Shown here piece by piece: positions 10,345 to 21,837 of a stretch of 64,000 nucleotides of DNA (its first letter is position 1; the number at the start of each line of letters is the position of its first letter). The stretch spans positions 9,225,001 through 9,289,000 of the forward strand of contig JAITYX010000012.1 in assembly GCA_021018815.1 (NCBI GenBank), given 5' to 3'. This stretch comes from Talinum fruticosum (Eukaryota > Streptophyta > Magnoliopsida > Caryophyllales > Talinaceae). The notes beneath the pieces are model-generated. The model was not told where the DNA came from. It saw nothing but the letters and a program-made list of their open reading frames with translations, and searched no databases. The position numbers were made by a program, and so were the translations under genes.

Positions 10345-12647
10345 ACACTCGGTACCTTGACAAGTGGATGTTCACGCCATATGTCGGGAGATGCAGGACT
10401 CTTTTCCGAGTTGAATAGACATAAAGGAGGAAAAGTCACATTTGGAGATGATAGCAAAGGCAAGATCGTGGGAATTGGCAAGATTGGAAAAGGAAGCAAT
10501 TTGGTCGATCCAGTCTATCTTGTCAAGGGATTAAAATATAATCTGCTCAAGCATCTCTCAATTATGTGACAAAGGTCAAGAGGTAAGATTCACTCATACC
10601 AATTGCACTATCTCCGATGTCTCCACCAAAGAGATCAAGCTTTCGGGTGAGAGATCGGGTAATACTTACATCATCCCTCTTTCGACCCAAGTCGGAATTT
10701 ATCTTGCTTAAAAGCATCTCTTCATGATGATTCATGGACTTGGCATCGGCGACTAGGCCATATTAGCATGCATACTATCAGAGAAATTGGCATCTAATGG
10801 TCTAGTTAGGGGTTTACCTAACTGTGTTTTTGAGTAAGACAAAATATGTGAAGCATGCACCGAGAGGAAACAAGTCGGATCTTCATTCAAATCTCTGAAG
10901 ACAGTTCAAGAGCTTGCTCGGAATGAACAAGTTAATGAAGAGGATCACTCGGAACAAGCTTCGAAGATCAAACAACTCAGCCCACAAACCTGGTGAATCA
11001 AAGAACTAGTAAAGCTTTCAAATTTACTTCCGAGTCATCCCCAAGAAAACATCATTTCGATATCAACAATGGGGTAAGAACTCGTTCCTCTCTACATAAT
11101 CTATGTGCATTCACTGCATTCATTTCATTAACTCGAACCCAAAAATGCACTAGAGGCCCTTAATGAACCTGAATGGGTAGAAGCCATGCAAGAGGAACTT
11201 AATCAATTCGAGAGAAACCAAGTACTGGACTCGACCACCCAATTATAGGAACCAAATGGGTTTTCAAGAACAAACTGGATGAGGGTGGAGTGGTAGTCGA
11301 AACAAGGCTAGACTTGTGGCTCAGGGATATAATCAAGAAGAAGGAATTGATTGTGGGGAAACCTTTGCACCAGTAGCTGAATTGAGGCCATTAGAATACT
11401 ATTGGCATTTGCATCCAGCATGCATATTAAATTATATCAAATAGATGTTAAGTGTGCTTTTCTCAATGGTTTTATTGAAGAAGAAGTACGTAGTCGAGCA
11501 GACCTCCTGGTTTTGAAAACTCGGAATTTCCAAATCATGTTTTCAAACTTCAAAAGGCTCTCTATGGTCTTAAACAAGCACCTCGAGCTTGGTATGAAAG
11601 ACTCGAGTAGCTTCTTGGTTCAAAATGATTTTAAAAGAGGTCAGATCGACAAGACTCTCTTCATAAAGACCAAGGAGAAAGATTTCCTTATTGTTCAAAT
11701 CTATGTTGATGATATTATTTTCGGTGCTACTAATGAGTTTCGGTGCCGAGAATTTTCTCGAGTTGATGAGTCAAGAATTCCAAATGAGTATGATGGGAGA
11801 ACTCAATTTCTTCCTTGGGTTACAAATCAAATAAGACAAAGATAGAATCTTTGTTCATCAATCGAAGTACACCAAGGAACTGCCGAAGAAATACAAACTT
11901 CAAGATGCAAAGCACGCATCTACCCCTATGAGCGAAGAAGATAAAGCTTCACTCGGACGAGAAAGATAAAGCAATAGATCAAAACTCTATCGAGGTATGA
12001 TTGGATCTTTGCTATATCTTACTTCCAACGAGCCGGATATAATGTTCAGTGTTTGCCTATGCGCAAGATTTCAAGCTAATCCAAAAGAATCACATCTCAC
12101 TGCGGTGAAGAGAATATTCGAGATATCTTGCAGGTACTCGGAATTTAGGTCTATGTTATTCCGGAGACTCGGAACCGACTCTTACTGGATACTCGAGACG
12201 CGGACTACGCAGGATACAAAGTTGATCGAAAGAGCACATCTGGAGCTTACCAATTTCTAGGTCAATCCCTAATATCTTGGCACTCAAAGAAGCGTAACTC
12301 AGTAGCTCTATCAACTCGCTGAAGCTGAATATATAGCAACTGGAGCCTGTTGCGCTCAGATTTTATGGATTAAACAACACTTGAAGGATCTTGGACTATT
12401 CCTTAACTCGGCTCCAATCAAGTGTGACAACCAAAGCGCAATCCGTATCACCAAGAACCCTATCCAAGCATTCGAAAACAAAGCATATTGAGGTCGGTAT
12501 CACTTCTTACGCGATCACTTAGAAAAGGGTGATATTGCTCTTCAGTTCATTCCTACTAATCTTCAACTAGTCGATATTTTTACTAAGCCTCTTAGTGAAG
12601 ATCGGCTTTGCTTTATTCGGAATGAGCTTGGTATGTTAAATGCTTAA
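10345..12647 (+). pseudogene. pol: Copia pol, element A, lacking the integrase core
   Basis: Order: aspartic protease at about 10345-10560, with an extra a inside the codons for the D-S-G active site so that only SGCSRHMSGD stays in frame; pre-integrase zinc domain at about 10566-10900 (WHRRLGHISMHT); then a jump near 10903 to the integrase-RT linker. The whole DDE core, about 850 bp in element C, is missing. RT runs about 11150-11980 with YVDD at 11702-11713. RNase H runs 11997-12647, ending RNELGMLNA and a stop. Many stops and frameshifts are present. The exact 5-bp TSD shows the element inserted normally, so integration either preceded the deletion or was supplied in trans. Confidence 0.88.
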
Positions 12648-12928
12648 TTGTATGCTACTCTTGTTGCATAATTACGTGTTATGTGCTTTCACCGTTAATA
12701 ACCATTAGTTCAGTTGATTAAGTGATACTCGGGCTGATAGTTATTTCGCGTTTCGAGTCACTCGAAACCTTTCGAGTCAAACTCGGACGTAGAGAAACTT
12801 GGACATCAAATTTTCTGAAACTATCTCTAGAACAGTGGAGAGTTTCGGATCATATTTTCAAAATTTTCTCTCTCTCTCTCGAACGCCGTGATCGATTTTA
12901 GCCGTGGATTTCTAATCACTGGAATCTC

Positions 12929-13038
12929 AACCGTTGAAGAGAACCGTCACACCGGTCTTTGGTGACTGATGGACAAGCCGAGTCGAACGGAGTTATACTT
13001 AACGGATAGTTGACGGGCGCGCTTATTTTCTATAAATA
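12929..13038 (+). promoter_or_regulatory. Putative internal promoter before the extra ORF, element A
   Basis: TATAAATA at 13031-13038 lies 245 bp before the MPKRG start codon. AACGG cores lie at 12931-12935 (reverse), 12986-12990 and 13001-13005. The surrounding 12648-13275 has no coding signal and is CT-rich near the end, like a plant 5' UTR. The equivalent spacers in B and C keep the TATA and AACGG sites although the rest has diverged. Confidence 0.5.
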
Positions 13039-13275
13039 ACGTCTATCCATCTTCCTCTCGGTATTCTAAACTCTCTCTCTCAAACGAAACTTTTCGCGGA
13101 AGATTTCTACGTGAACAGTCATCCTTGATCATCCGCAAGCGTCGAAGAAGTGCTCTCTCTCGTAAGTTTCGATCGCTCTCATCTCTTTCTTCTACATTTT
13201 TTTTTCATCTCTTCTCTTCTACATCTCCTTCTCTTTCCTACTCGAAGAGCTTCATCTTTTCCTCTCTCCCTCAAA

Positions 13276-14870
13276 ATGCCTAAAAGAGGAAACCATCCCG
13301 ACTTCCGTGTCTCTCCATCTTCCAAAAAGCCTCGCACCAATAAGCCGAAAGCTCAACCCCTTCCAAACCCATTGTCACTCAAGCACCTCGTGCTCGGACG
13401 ACAAATTCTTTCCAACAACCAAATTTTCTTGGTTGTCCAACATACAAACCACCGGAGCATACCACTTTATGTGCTTCAGCGAGTTCATCTATCCCGAACT
13501 CGTTTCGAGTTCTATGCTCACCTCACTCACTCCGAAAATGTTCTAACCTCTAGGGTTCAAAACATCACTCGTTCGTCCGAACACCTCTCTCCTCCACCGC
13601 CTGTTCAAGGTCTCTTCTCTCTTCCTGAACAAGCAACCCCATTCCTTTCACTCGAAGTCGCCGATGACTTCTTTGAAAAATACGCCAAAGGATTCCCCGA
13701 GTCCAGAAAAACTTTTCGTGACTCGGTTGAAGTCGAAGCTTGTCTTCAGTGCTTTCTGCTGATGAGAACCTTTTTCTCACAAGCATTCCAGCAAGGAGAA
13801 CCCCAACTCCAAGCACCTCAAAGCTCTCTTCGACATCCTTGAGGGATACGAAGTAGACCTCTTCCCTCAATCATTGAGCGGATGGCCGCTGTGCCAGCTC
13901 AACTCCAATCCAAGAAGAACACCTCCCTTCCTTTCGGTGCTCTTCGACCCTTGTTTTCAAACAATTCCAAGTTCCTCTCCCCTCGGACCCCAATGCCGTG
14001 TCCGAGGCCGCCGTTGTGGTGGGCAAGAAGGAACTACAGGGGTACGGATACCAGGAAATCGACCCCGGTGTCCGGGTTCACAACTCGTAGCCGAGGCCTC
14101 CTTCTCCACCTCGGACTCGAAATCAACTCCTCTCTCTCTCCCTTCTCTACCTGGTGGTGCTTCCACCTCGGGTGCCTCCAAATCTCTCTCTGCTCTCTTG
14201 TCCCTGTTTTCATGGACAAGATTAGCTCCGTGTCTTCCGATTTGAGAGACATGCTCCGTTCTTTCAAATCTGTTCTCCAAGGTCCGACCATCAACCAAAA
14301 GACTGGTCAATCCCAAATCCAAGAGCAAGCAGTCTCTAGTTCTTGAGATGAGGGAACTGGTCCAGGAGCAGAAGGAGCTGGTCGAGCTCCTGTAGAGAGA
14401 CGGTCCAAGGCGGCTCAGGACCGGGATGACTCGGACGCGCTCAAGCGTCTTCGAGCCCGAGTCCGACCTCCTCGGACAGCGAAGAAGAAGAAGAAGAAGA
14501 AGAAGAAGAAGCTGCAGACGTCGAGGAACTCGCGGCTGAGGTAGGTCCTTCCGGGCAAAGGGAAGAAGAGGCCGTGGCAACCGCCGAGGGTCGATCGCTC
14601 CACAAGCTCAAATAGTCAGACTCGACTCGCACGACAGCTCGGGTGGGTCGGACGACCTAGCTACTCCAGCGGGATCGACAGAGTAGCCTCCTCCAGCCTA
14701 TCGAGGTTCCAAGGGAAGAATCCTCGATCCACTCACTCCGGGTCGGCCACTCGTAGCCGAGCCCCGACGATAGTCCCGGTTCTCCCTTCGCCGCGCTCAA
14801 GCACATCGTCAAGATCATATCAGCGCCGGCGCACCTCCGCTCCCTCCATTCGAAATCTCCCTCTCCTCGT
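13276..14870 (+). pseudogene. Post-pol extra ORF (MPKRG type), element A copy
   Basis: The likely start codon at 13276 opens MPKRGNHPDFRVSPSSKKP. An upstream in-frame ATG at 13150 is not conserved. Homology with C and B continues through shifting frames: IYPELV near 13490, DDFFEKYAKGFPES near 13665, then from 13882 VPAQLQSKKNTSLPFGALRP and DKISSVSSDLRDMLRSFKSV near 14215. A leucine-heptad stretch (LEMRELVQEQKELVELL) near 14342 suggests a coiled coil. A run of ten GAA codons at 14481-14510 lies in an acidic tail. No signal peptide or membrane segment is convincing. The combination of an FYxNL-like segment, an LPFGALxxxIFKQFKVPL-like segment and a coiled-coil tail recalls plant putative transposon proteins (Pfam Transposase_32 type). 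That is recalled, not searched. Confidence 0.75.
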
Positions 14871-15300
14871 AGGAGCCATGCACCGAGTCACAATTCCTCG
14901 GTCCGCGGAATTTTCTTCTTTCGAAATTTTTTTTTCTCTTTTGTCCGGACATCTAAGTTATACTAATTGCTATTTTCTTCCCTTCCTTTTCTTGTTGTTT
15001 GTTTTTGCTCGAAAGGCAAGGGGGAGAAATAGAGAAAACTTGTTGTCTTGTTTAGGGGAGTTTTTCCGCCCTCTTTGAATTTTAATGGATTAATGCATTT
15101 CATTATTAACTTCGAGTTTATTTTTGCTAGCATGTCTTTTCCGAGTTAATGAAGCATACTTTATTTTTTTTGCTCGATATATTAAGTATCGCTCCGACTC
15201 ATTGAGTATGTCTTACTCATGCGCAAACTACTCGGAATCAATCTTTTCCTCTAACAAAGTTTCGTTTTAAGTATGAATGCCTTTCATCAAAAGGGGAGAT
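14871..15300 (+). other. 3' UTR and polypurine tract, element A
   Basis: AT-rich non-coding stretch ending atcaaaaggggagat directly before the 3' LTR. The same ending (as reverse complement) precedes the 3' LTR of C at 21300-21320. A ggcaaggggga tract near 15018 could be a second polypurine tract. Multiple tracts are a reported feature of sireviruses. Confidence 0.7.
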
Positions 15301-16873
15301 TGAAGACTCGGACACTCGCTCAATACTCTTCCGAGTTATATAAAAGGAATCGGTATAACAATTTCATACATATAGAGTTTTGATTCCAAGGCATTCTCTC
15401 GTGTCTCGAAACTTATGTGAGTAAAATCGTATCTTCTCTAAGTGACACAGTTCTTACTTAGTATATTTATTGCTTATCTGCAAGCTACTCGAAAACCGGT
15501 TCTTTGTTCCGAGTCCATCTTCACTTAGAATAATCGCAGATTGAATATACCAAGTATTTCGTCTTTTCTCACTCGAAATCGACTTGTGGTTAAAAGTCCT
15601 ATCTTGTTTTAGTCAGTATTCTTAGCTTGTTTCATGCTTAGTCTATATCAAGTTAATCCTCTCCGATATTCTTTATTGAACTTGATTCTTCGCTCGGACT
15701 AAGTCGGATGGAATTCCGAGTATCATGGATATTGGACTCAGAAAATTCCATTCCATTTCGACTCGGATAATCAGCTTGGTTTATTTATCGTAATTATTTT
15801 ATTATCTCGTGTCTAATCTTGGGCCAAAGTATTTTATACTTTGAGAACCAAAATTGATTTGCTTTTGTAGGTTATTCAATCGAGGATACAATTTTTCAAA
15901 CTACAAAAGTAACCTAGCTTCGAACGTCAAATCACCAGCAGAACATGGCTTTTCACCTTCTCTCGCTCTAGTCCCAGTAGATTGTGTCGAGTGCTGTCTG
16001 TTTCCAAATATGGAAAACTGGAACGCCAAGCTTAACGGTGGTTTCTACCTTATCTTTCAAGACACCGCTAATGGTTTTGGGACTTCCAAGAGAGTTAAAC
16101 CGTTGTCCAACGTTCATATTACAACGGATACTTTCGAGTGACTCGAAAGCTTCTATCAACGGTCACAGAGGACTCTCGGTCAGCGAGATGAAGATAACGG
16201 CTACTCGCCTGGTCATCTATAAATAGAAGCCATCTCACAAGACTTGAAGATTGCCGAATCTATTGTTTATACACATACTTGCTCAAAGTCATTGTATTTA
16301 CTTTCAATCTTCAACTTACAATTCCCACTCTGTAATTCATTACTTTCCGAGTTCTAAGGTCTTGTACTCGATTACAAACTCTTTCTTACATTCTTTGTAA
16401 GGTCCCTTGACTAAGCTATAAGGGTTAACTTAGCTTAGTTGTCCCTAGCTGTAAGGGTTATCTCAGCTAGGAAGTACTAGATCGGATAAGGGAATTTCGA
16501 GTCTAGGAAAACTTGTATAGAGTTGTCTAAGGGAGCAACTCGGGTTCGATCGATTCACGGTATTTTGTGGACTCAAAATAGTGAATTTGACTTCGTGTCC
16601 GGATTGACACGGTCCGTGGTTTTCTGCCCCAGGAGGGTTTCCATGTAAAATCTAAGTGTTATCTTTCCGAGTTCATTCTAGACTCGGACGGCTTTTCTGC
16701 TCTTGTTCTTTCTAATTAATCGCATTCCGAGTCCAATCTTTTCGACCTCGTTGATAGACTCGGAATCTATCTTCCTCTCTATTCTGCGCAAAAGCGTGTG
16801 ATTCCGCAAAGAATTTTCTATCACCCTATTCACCCCCTCTAGGGTGACTCGGACTCTCCCGAGCAAACCTTCA
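15301..16873 (+). repeat. 3' LTR of element A
   Basis: Begins tgaagactcgg and ends aaaccttca, followed at once by the tcatc duplication. It pairs with 6855-8433. Differences between the pair are concentrated at CGG, CCG, CAG and CTG positions and include single-base indels, while long intervening stretches are identical. Confidence 0.94.
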
Positions 16874-19050
16874 TCATCAACTCAAAAACTCTTGACATAG
16901 AGTGTCATTAGTAGCTCCAAAAATGATATTATCAACATAAATCTAAGTAATAAGAAAATCTTTCCCCTTGGTTTTTATGAAAAGATTTTTGTCAATTTGA
17001 CCTCTTTTGAAATTATTTTCAACCAAGAAACTACTTAGTCTTTCATACCAAGCTCCGGGAGCTTGCTTAAGACCATATAAAGCCTTTTGCAATTTGAAAA
17101 CATGATTTGATAATTTTGAGTTTTCAAATCCAGTGGGTTGCTCAACATAGACTTCTTCTTGGATGAAACCATTCAGAAAAGTTCATTTTACATCCATTTG
17201 ATAAAGCTTGATATTCATCTTAAATGCAATCGACAACAAGATTCTAATTGCCTCAATCCTAACAACTGGTGCAAAGGTTTCCCCATAATCAATTCCTTCT
17301 TCTTGGTTGTAACCTTGAACAACAAGTCTAGCTTCGTTTTCTTACTACCAACCCTTCCTCATCTAGTTTGTTCTTGAAGACCCATTTGGTTCCTATGATT
17401 GGGTGGTTAGATGGTCATTTGGTCAAAGTCCGAGACTTGGTTCCTTTTAAATTAATTGGGCTCTTCTTGCATGGCCTCTACCCATTCAGGCTCATTTAGG
17501 GCTTCTAGTGCATTTTTGGGTTCGAGTTAATGATATGAATGTAGAAAATGCACTCAGATTATGCAAGGAAGATCGAGTTCTTACCCCAATGTTGATGTCT
17601 AAAAGTATGTTTTCAGGTGGGTGGCTGGATGCATATTTGAAGGCTTTACATGTCCTTTGATTTACCAAGTTTGTTGGTTGAATAGGATGATCTTCATATT
17701 CGAGTGGTCAAGTCGAAGTCGAAGCAACTAGTTACAACTAGAATCCCTCTTTTTCCAATCCAGGTCCTCCTATCCTGCCAAGATCAATTTCATCAAAGAT
17801 AACGTGGATACTTTCTTCCACTTTGTTAGTTCTCTTGTTAAAAACATGATAAGCTTTGCTATGAGATGAGTAACCCGGAAATATAACTTCATCCGACCTA
17901 GCATCAAACTTAGTCGGATGCTTCTTACCATTGCTGTGGACAAAGCACTTACAGTACGAATGGTCCAAGTAGGAGATGTTGGGTTTCTTTCCTTTGTAAA
18001 GCTTGTAGGGTTTTTCTTTAAGATAGGTCCGATAAGGCATCCGTTGAGTGTGTAATTTGCTCGTGTTAGTCGCCTCAGCCTAGAAATAGTAAAGTAGATC
18101 ATTTTCAATCATCATAGTCCTTCCTATTTCTTCAAGAGTTCTGTTCTTTCTCTCTACTATTCCATTTTGTTGAGTAGTTCTTGGTGCGAGAGAAATTGTG
18201 AGAGATGTCATTCTTATCGCGAAGTCTGTAAATTCCGAGTAGTCAAACTCCCTTTGATGGTCGGTTCGAATCTTTCCGATCTAAATCCGAGACTCTACTT
18301 GAATTTTCCTGCAGAGCTTAGTGAACTCTTTGAAGGCTTCATTCTTGTTCTTGAGGAAACTTACCTAAGTAAATCGTGAGAAATTATCAACAATGATAAG
18401 CACATCCGATTTTCCTCCAAGACTTTTCATAGGAATTTCACCACACAAAATCCATATGAAGCAATTCAAGCACTTTGGATGTAGATACAGCTTTGAGTGG
18501 TTTGAAAGATGATCTAACTTGCTTACCTTTTGTGCATGCCTTACAGATTTTATCTTTCTTAAAAGCACAGTTGGGTAAACCCCTTACAAGTCTATGAGAT
18601 ACAAGTTTCTTGATAGTATGCATGCTGATATGACCTAATCTACGATGCTAGGTCCATGAATCATCATTCACGGATGCTTTCAAACAAGATAAATTCGACT
18701 TGAATATGAGAGAGAAATAGTATAGGTGTTACCTAACCTCGGACCTAAGATCTTAACCTCTTTGGTGATTGCATTAGAAATGTAGCAGTTGGTCTAAGTG
18801 AACATTACCTCTTGACCTTTGTCACACAGCTGAGAAATGCTAAGGAGATTGTACTTGAGTCCTTTGACAAGATAGATTGGACTGACTGTGTTGTTTCCTT
18901 CACCAATTTTGCCAATCACTACTATCTTCCCTTTGTTGTTATCTTCAAATGTGACTTTTCCTCCTTTTAGATCTTCTAGCTTACGGAAGAGTCTTGAATC
19001 TCCTAACATGTGGCGTGGGCAACCACTGTCTAAGTACCAATGACCTTTCT
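16874..19050 (-). pseudogene. pol: Copia RT, integrase and protease, element B (second part of split pol)
   Basis: Continues the RT interrupted at 6854. On the minus strand the RT catalytic box reads YVDN (16939-16928), a D-to-N change in the second aspartate. About 17760-18040 carries the integrase C-terminal region (GYSSHSKAYHVFNKRTNKVE). About 18568-18365 carries the catalytic-core start (LLHMDFVW, then GGKSDVLIIVDNFSRFT). About 18623-18540 is the pre-integrase domain. About 19045-18794 is the protease with an intact HWYLDSGC active site, unlike A and C. Stops and frameshifts occur throughout RT. The plus-strand ORFs at 17138 and 18167 are shadows. Confidence 0.88.
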
Positions 19051-19698
19051 TCTTCTTCTCGAGTTATCTGCAAGACGTAAACAAACTAACCATTTTCACT
19101 TCCTCTTGCAAACCCAAGTAACTCCCTTTACTGTGGTCCTTTTATGAGGAAGAGCACTTTTGGTAACCTGATTTGAATAATTTTGGGTCTAGTCCGATTC
19201 TCGAGTCTTCCTTCCGAAAACCGAGTCTGTGTCTCTTTCTTTTGAAAATATTTTATTTTGTAAACGGGAGGAGAAGGCTTTTCCTTGTAAACTGGTGAGG
19301 GCTTAAGCCTCTATTCATTTGTGTGAACGAGACCATGCTTAGCCTTCTTGAACTTTACGGTTCGGAATCAGTTTTGAAAACATTAGAATAGGATTTTGAT
19401 TCCTCTTCTTCATTGAAACCAAGTCCTTCTTTCCTGAAGGAGACACACTCGAGCCTAATAGCAGATCAAGGCTTTTCTAACCTTGAGTGCAAAACATGCT
19501 CTTGAGACTCATTGAGCTTTCTTTCTAGTTACTAATTCCCTATTCTGAGTGACTCGGACACAGTCTCATTAGCTTGACTACTGGTCTTAAGTTCTTTCGG
19601 ATTTTGTCTTAGTTTTTCCAATTCGTTTTTTAAACCATTGCTCTCATCAGTCGGAGACTCAAGTTGTTCTTTGAACTTGAATGAGTCGAATTGGACTT
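19051..19698 (-). pseudogene. gag: C-terminal gag-protease linker of element B
   Basis: Minus-strand sequence matching the Lys/Gln-rich linker between zinc knuckle and protease in A (9600-10340) and C (29140-29800). It ends at 19698, where element C is inserted; gactt at 19694-19698 is the left half of its target duplication. Coding continues at 32649. No domain beyond the linker is visible. Confidence 0.78.
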
Positions 19699-21299
19699 TG
19701 AAGGTTTTCCCTTGGAGAGGCTAAGTCACCCTAGAGGGGGTGAATAGGGTGATGAGGAAATTCGCTCGAGTAATTCAACAAAGAAGACTAGACGAGACTC
19801 GAGGAGAGTGTGAGTCCGGAATGAACTCAAAAAGCACTGCTCGTAATATAGTAAATGAAGGGGTTAAAGTTTAAACTAAACTTTAAGTCCGTCCGAGTCT
19901 AGATTGGACTCGAAAAGGTATCAACTCGGAAATTACATGGAAACCCTCCAAGGGCAGAAAACCACGGACGAGTGCTAGTCCAAGCACCAAGTCAAATCCA
20001 CTATTTTGAATCCACAAAATACAGTAGAATGACTCAACCAGAATTGTTCTCTTAGACAATTCCTTACAAGATTTTCCTAGACTCGAAATTACCTTATCTC
20101 GATCTAGTACTTCCTAACCGAGGTAACCTAACCGAGTTGAGTTAACCTTTACGACTCAATCAAGGGACCTTACTCGGAAAGTAAGAATGAGTGTTTGTAA
20201 ACTGTTTACAAGACCTTACAACTCGAAAGATATTAACTACAGAGTTGGAGTTATAAGTAGAAGATTGAGTATGATTACAATGACTTTTGCTTAAGTACTT
20301 GTATTGACAGTTGGTTCAGCAATCTTCAAGTCTTGAGAGTTAGCTTCTATTTATAGATAACCAAGCAAATTAGCCGTTGTGACTATCTTCCGATCGGAAG
20401 TCCTTTGTAATCAGTTGCAATGGATTTTCCGAGTCACTCGGAAAATATCCGTTGAGGTGTGAACGTTGGACAACGGCTCTTGACTCCATTGGAAGTCCCA
20501 ATCCACTGGTGGTGTCCGAAGAGTAGGGTGGAAACTACCGTTAAGCTTAGCACTGCAGATTTCCAGCTTTGGAAATAGACAACCCCGACACAGTTGTCCG
20601 GTCTTCTGGTCGGAGGTAGAAAAAGCCTTGTCTGCTGGTGATTTGACATCTTGAAGCCGGTTAATTTTGTATTTCAAAAATAGGATAGCCTAATTTGAAT
20701 AACCTACAAAAGTAAATCAATTTGGTTCTCAAAGTATAAAATACTTTGGTCCAAGATTAGACACAAATAATAATTTAATTAAGGTCAATAAGTGCATAAT
20801 TATTCGAGTCCTAAAAGAGTGGAATTTTCTAAGTCTAATATCCATTATACTCAAATTCCATCTCGAGTCAATCTAGAAGTAAAGCAAGTCAAATATATAT
20901 CATCGGTGTAGAAAGACTTGATCTAGACCGCCAATGTTCAAACCAAGCATGCTGACTTAGAAAGATGAATTAACACGATAATTTAATCAAACTTAGATCA
21001 TGAAGTCGAATTGAGTTTATGCATAATAGAACAAGTGTTTGAACATGCAATATATCTAAGTGTTGTCTAAGTGACTCGAACCGTGTGTCAAATAATAAAC
21101 AAGAATATGCTTTTGAGTCAGTCAAAATCAAAAGAGAACATATGCGATCTTAGAAAAGATGCTATATCACTCGGAAAAGCTTATAAAACGGATAGAATGA
21201 CTTTTAATCAAAACCTTATAAGAGATGAAGTCCTATACCTGATTCCTTGATGGAACTCGGAATGATGTATATGACAGTCCGAGTCTTCAATCTCCCCAT
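19699..21299 (-). repeat. 3' LTR of element C
   Basis: Reads tgaaggttttccc to ccgagtcttca on the plus strand and pairs with 31030-32648. Minus-strand TATAAATA at 20355-20348. A polypurine tract (reverse complement tctcccc) follows at 21300. Confidence 0.92.
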
Positions 21300-21837
21300 T
21301 TTTGATGAAAGGCATTCCATACTTAGAAACTTTGTTAGTGATATAGATCTTGGTTGTCATCCTTTCTCAAAGGATAAACCAGAAAAACATGATAGAATTG
21401 TGTAGAGAAAATACGAGTGAATGAAACTTATATTCTATCAAAGCAACTAAGCTTAGATTGCATAAAAAGAACTAAAGTATCGAGTGAGAAAAGAATAACC
21501 GAGTGTTAGAGCAATGATAGGCAGAGTTGTCGAATCGGAGTAGAAAAAAATACTAAGCAAGACATTGAAACTCATAAATAATAAACTCGAAATAATTGCT
21601 TTAAGTAGTAAACTCGGAGATATGTGCAACTCGGAAGGTAAATAGCAGGATTATTAATGAAATTTCATTGTAATTTAAACTAACGAGTTTACACAAAAGA
21701 GGGTGAGAGAAACTCCCCTAAACAAGACAACAAATTTTTCTAACTATTCTCCCCTTGCCTTTCAAGTAAAAACAAAAAGAGGAAGAATGTATCAAGTAGA
21801 TACGGATTTGATGTCCGGACAAAAAAAAATTAAGCAG
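21300..21837 (-). other. 3' UTR of element C
   Basis: AT-rich, no coding signal. Collinear with 14930-15300 of element A in reverse, including the pattern before the polypurine tract. Confidence 0.65.

Larger units (their letters stand above)
6855..16873 (+). mobile_element. Sirevirus-like copia element A, complete with LTRs and TSD
   Basis: Two LTRs of about 1.58 kb (6855-8433 and 15301-16873) flank gag, a pol lacking the integrase core, and the extra MPKRG ORF. Flanking 5-bp duplications are exact: tcatc at 6850-6854 and 16874-16878. A PBS for initiator tRNA-Met type follows the 5' LTR and a polypurine tract (aaaaggggagat) precedes the 3' LTR. The element splits the RT of copia element B. 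Joining 6854 to 16879 gives sequence collinear with element C at 26860-26890. The LTRs are almost identical apart from changes clustered at CGG/CAG-type sites. Sirevirus-like is inferred from a SIRE-type gag, the post-pol ORF and the aaaaggggagattg terminus. Confidence 0.95.

Noticed and set aside
13957..14632. Minus-strand ORFs with leucine or serine runs
   Set aside because: They are reverse readings of the GAA run and acidic tail of the extra ORF in A.
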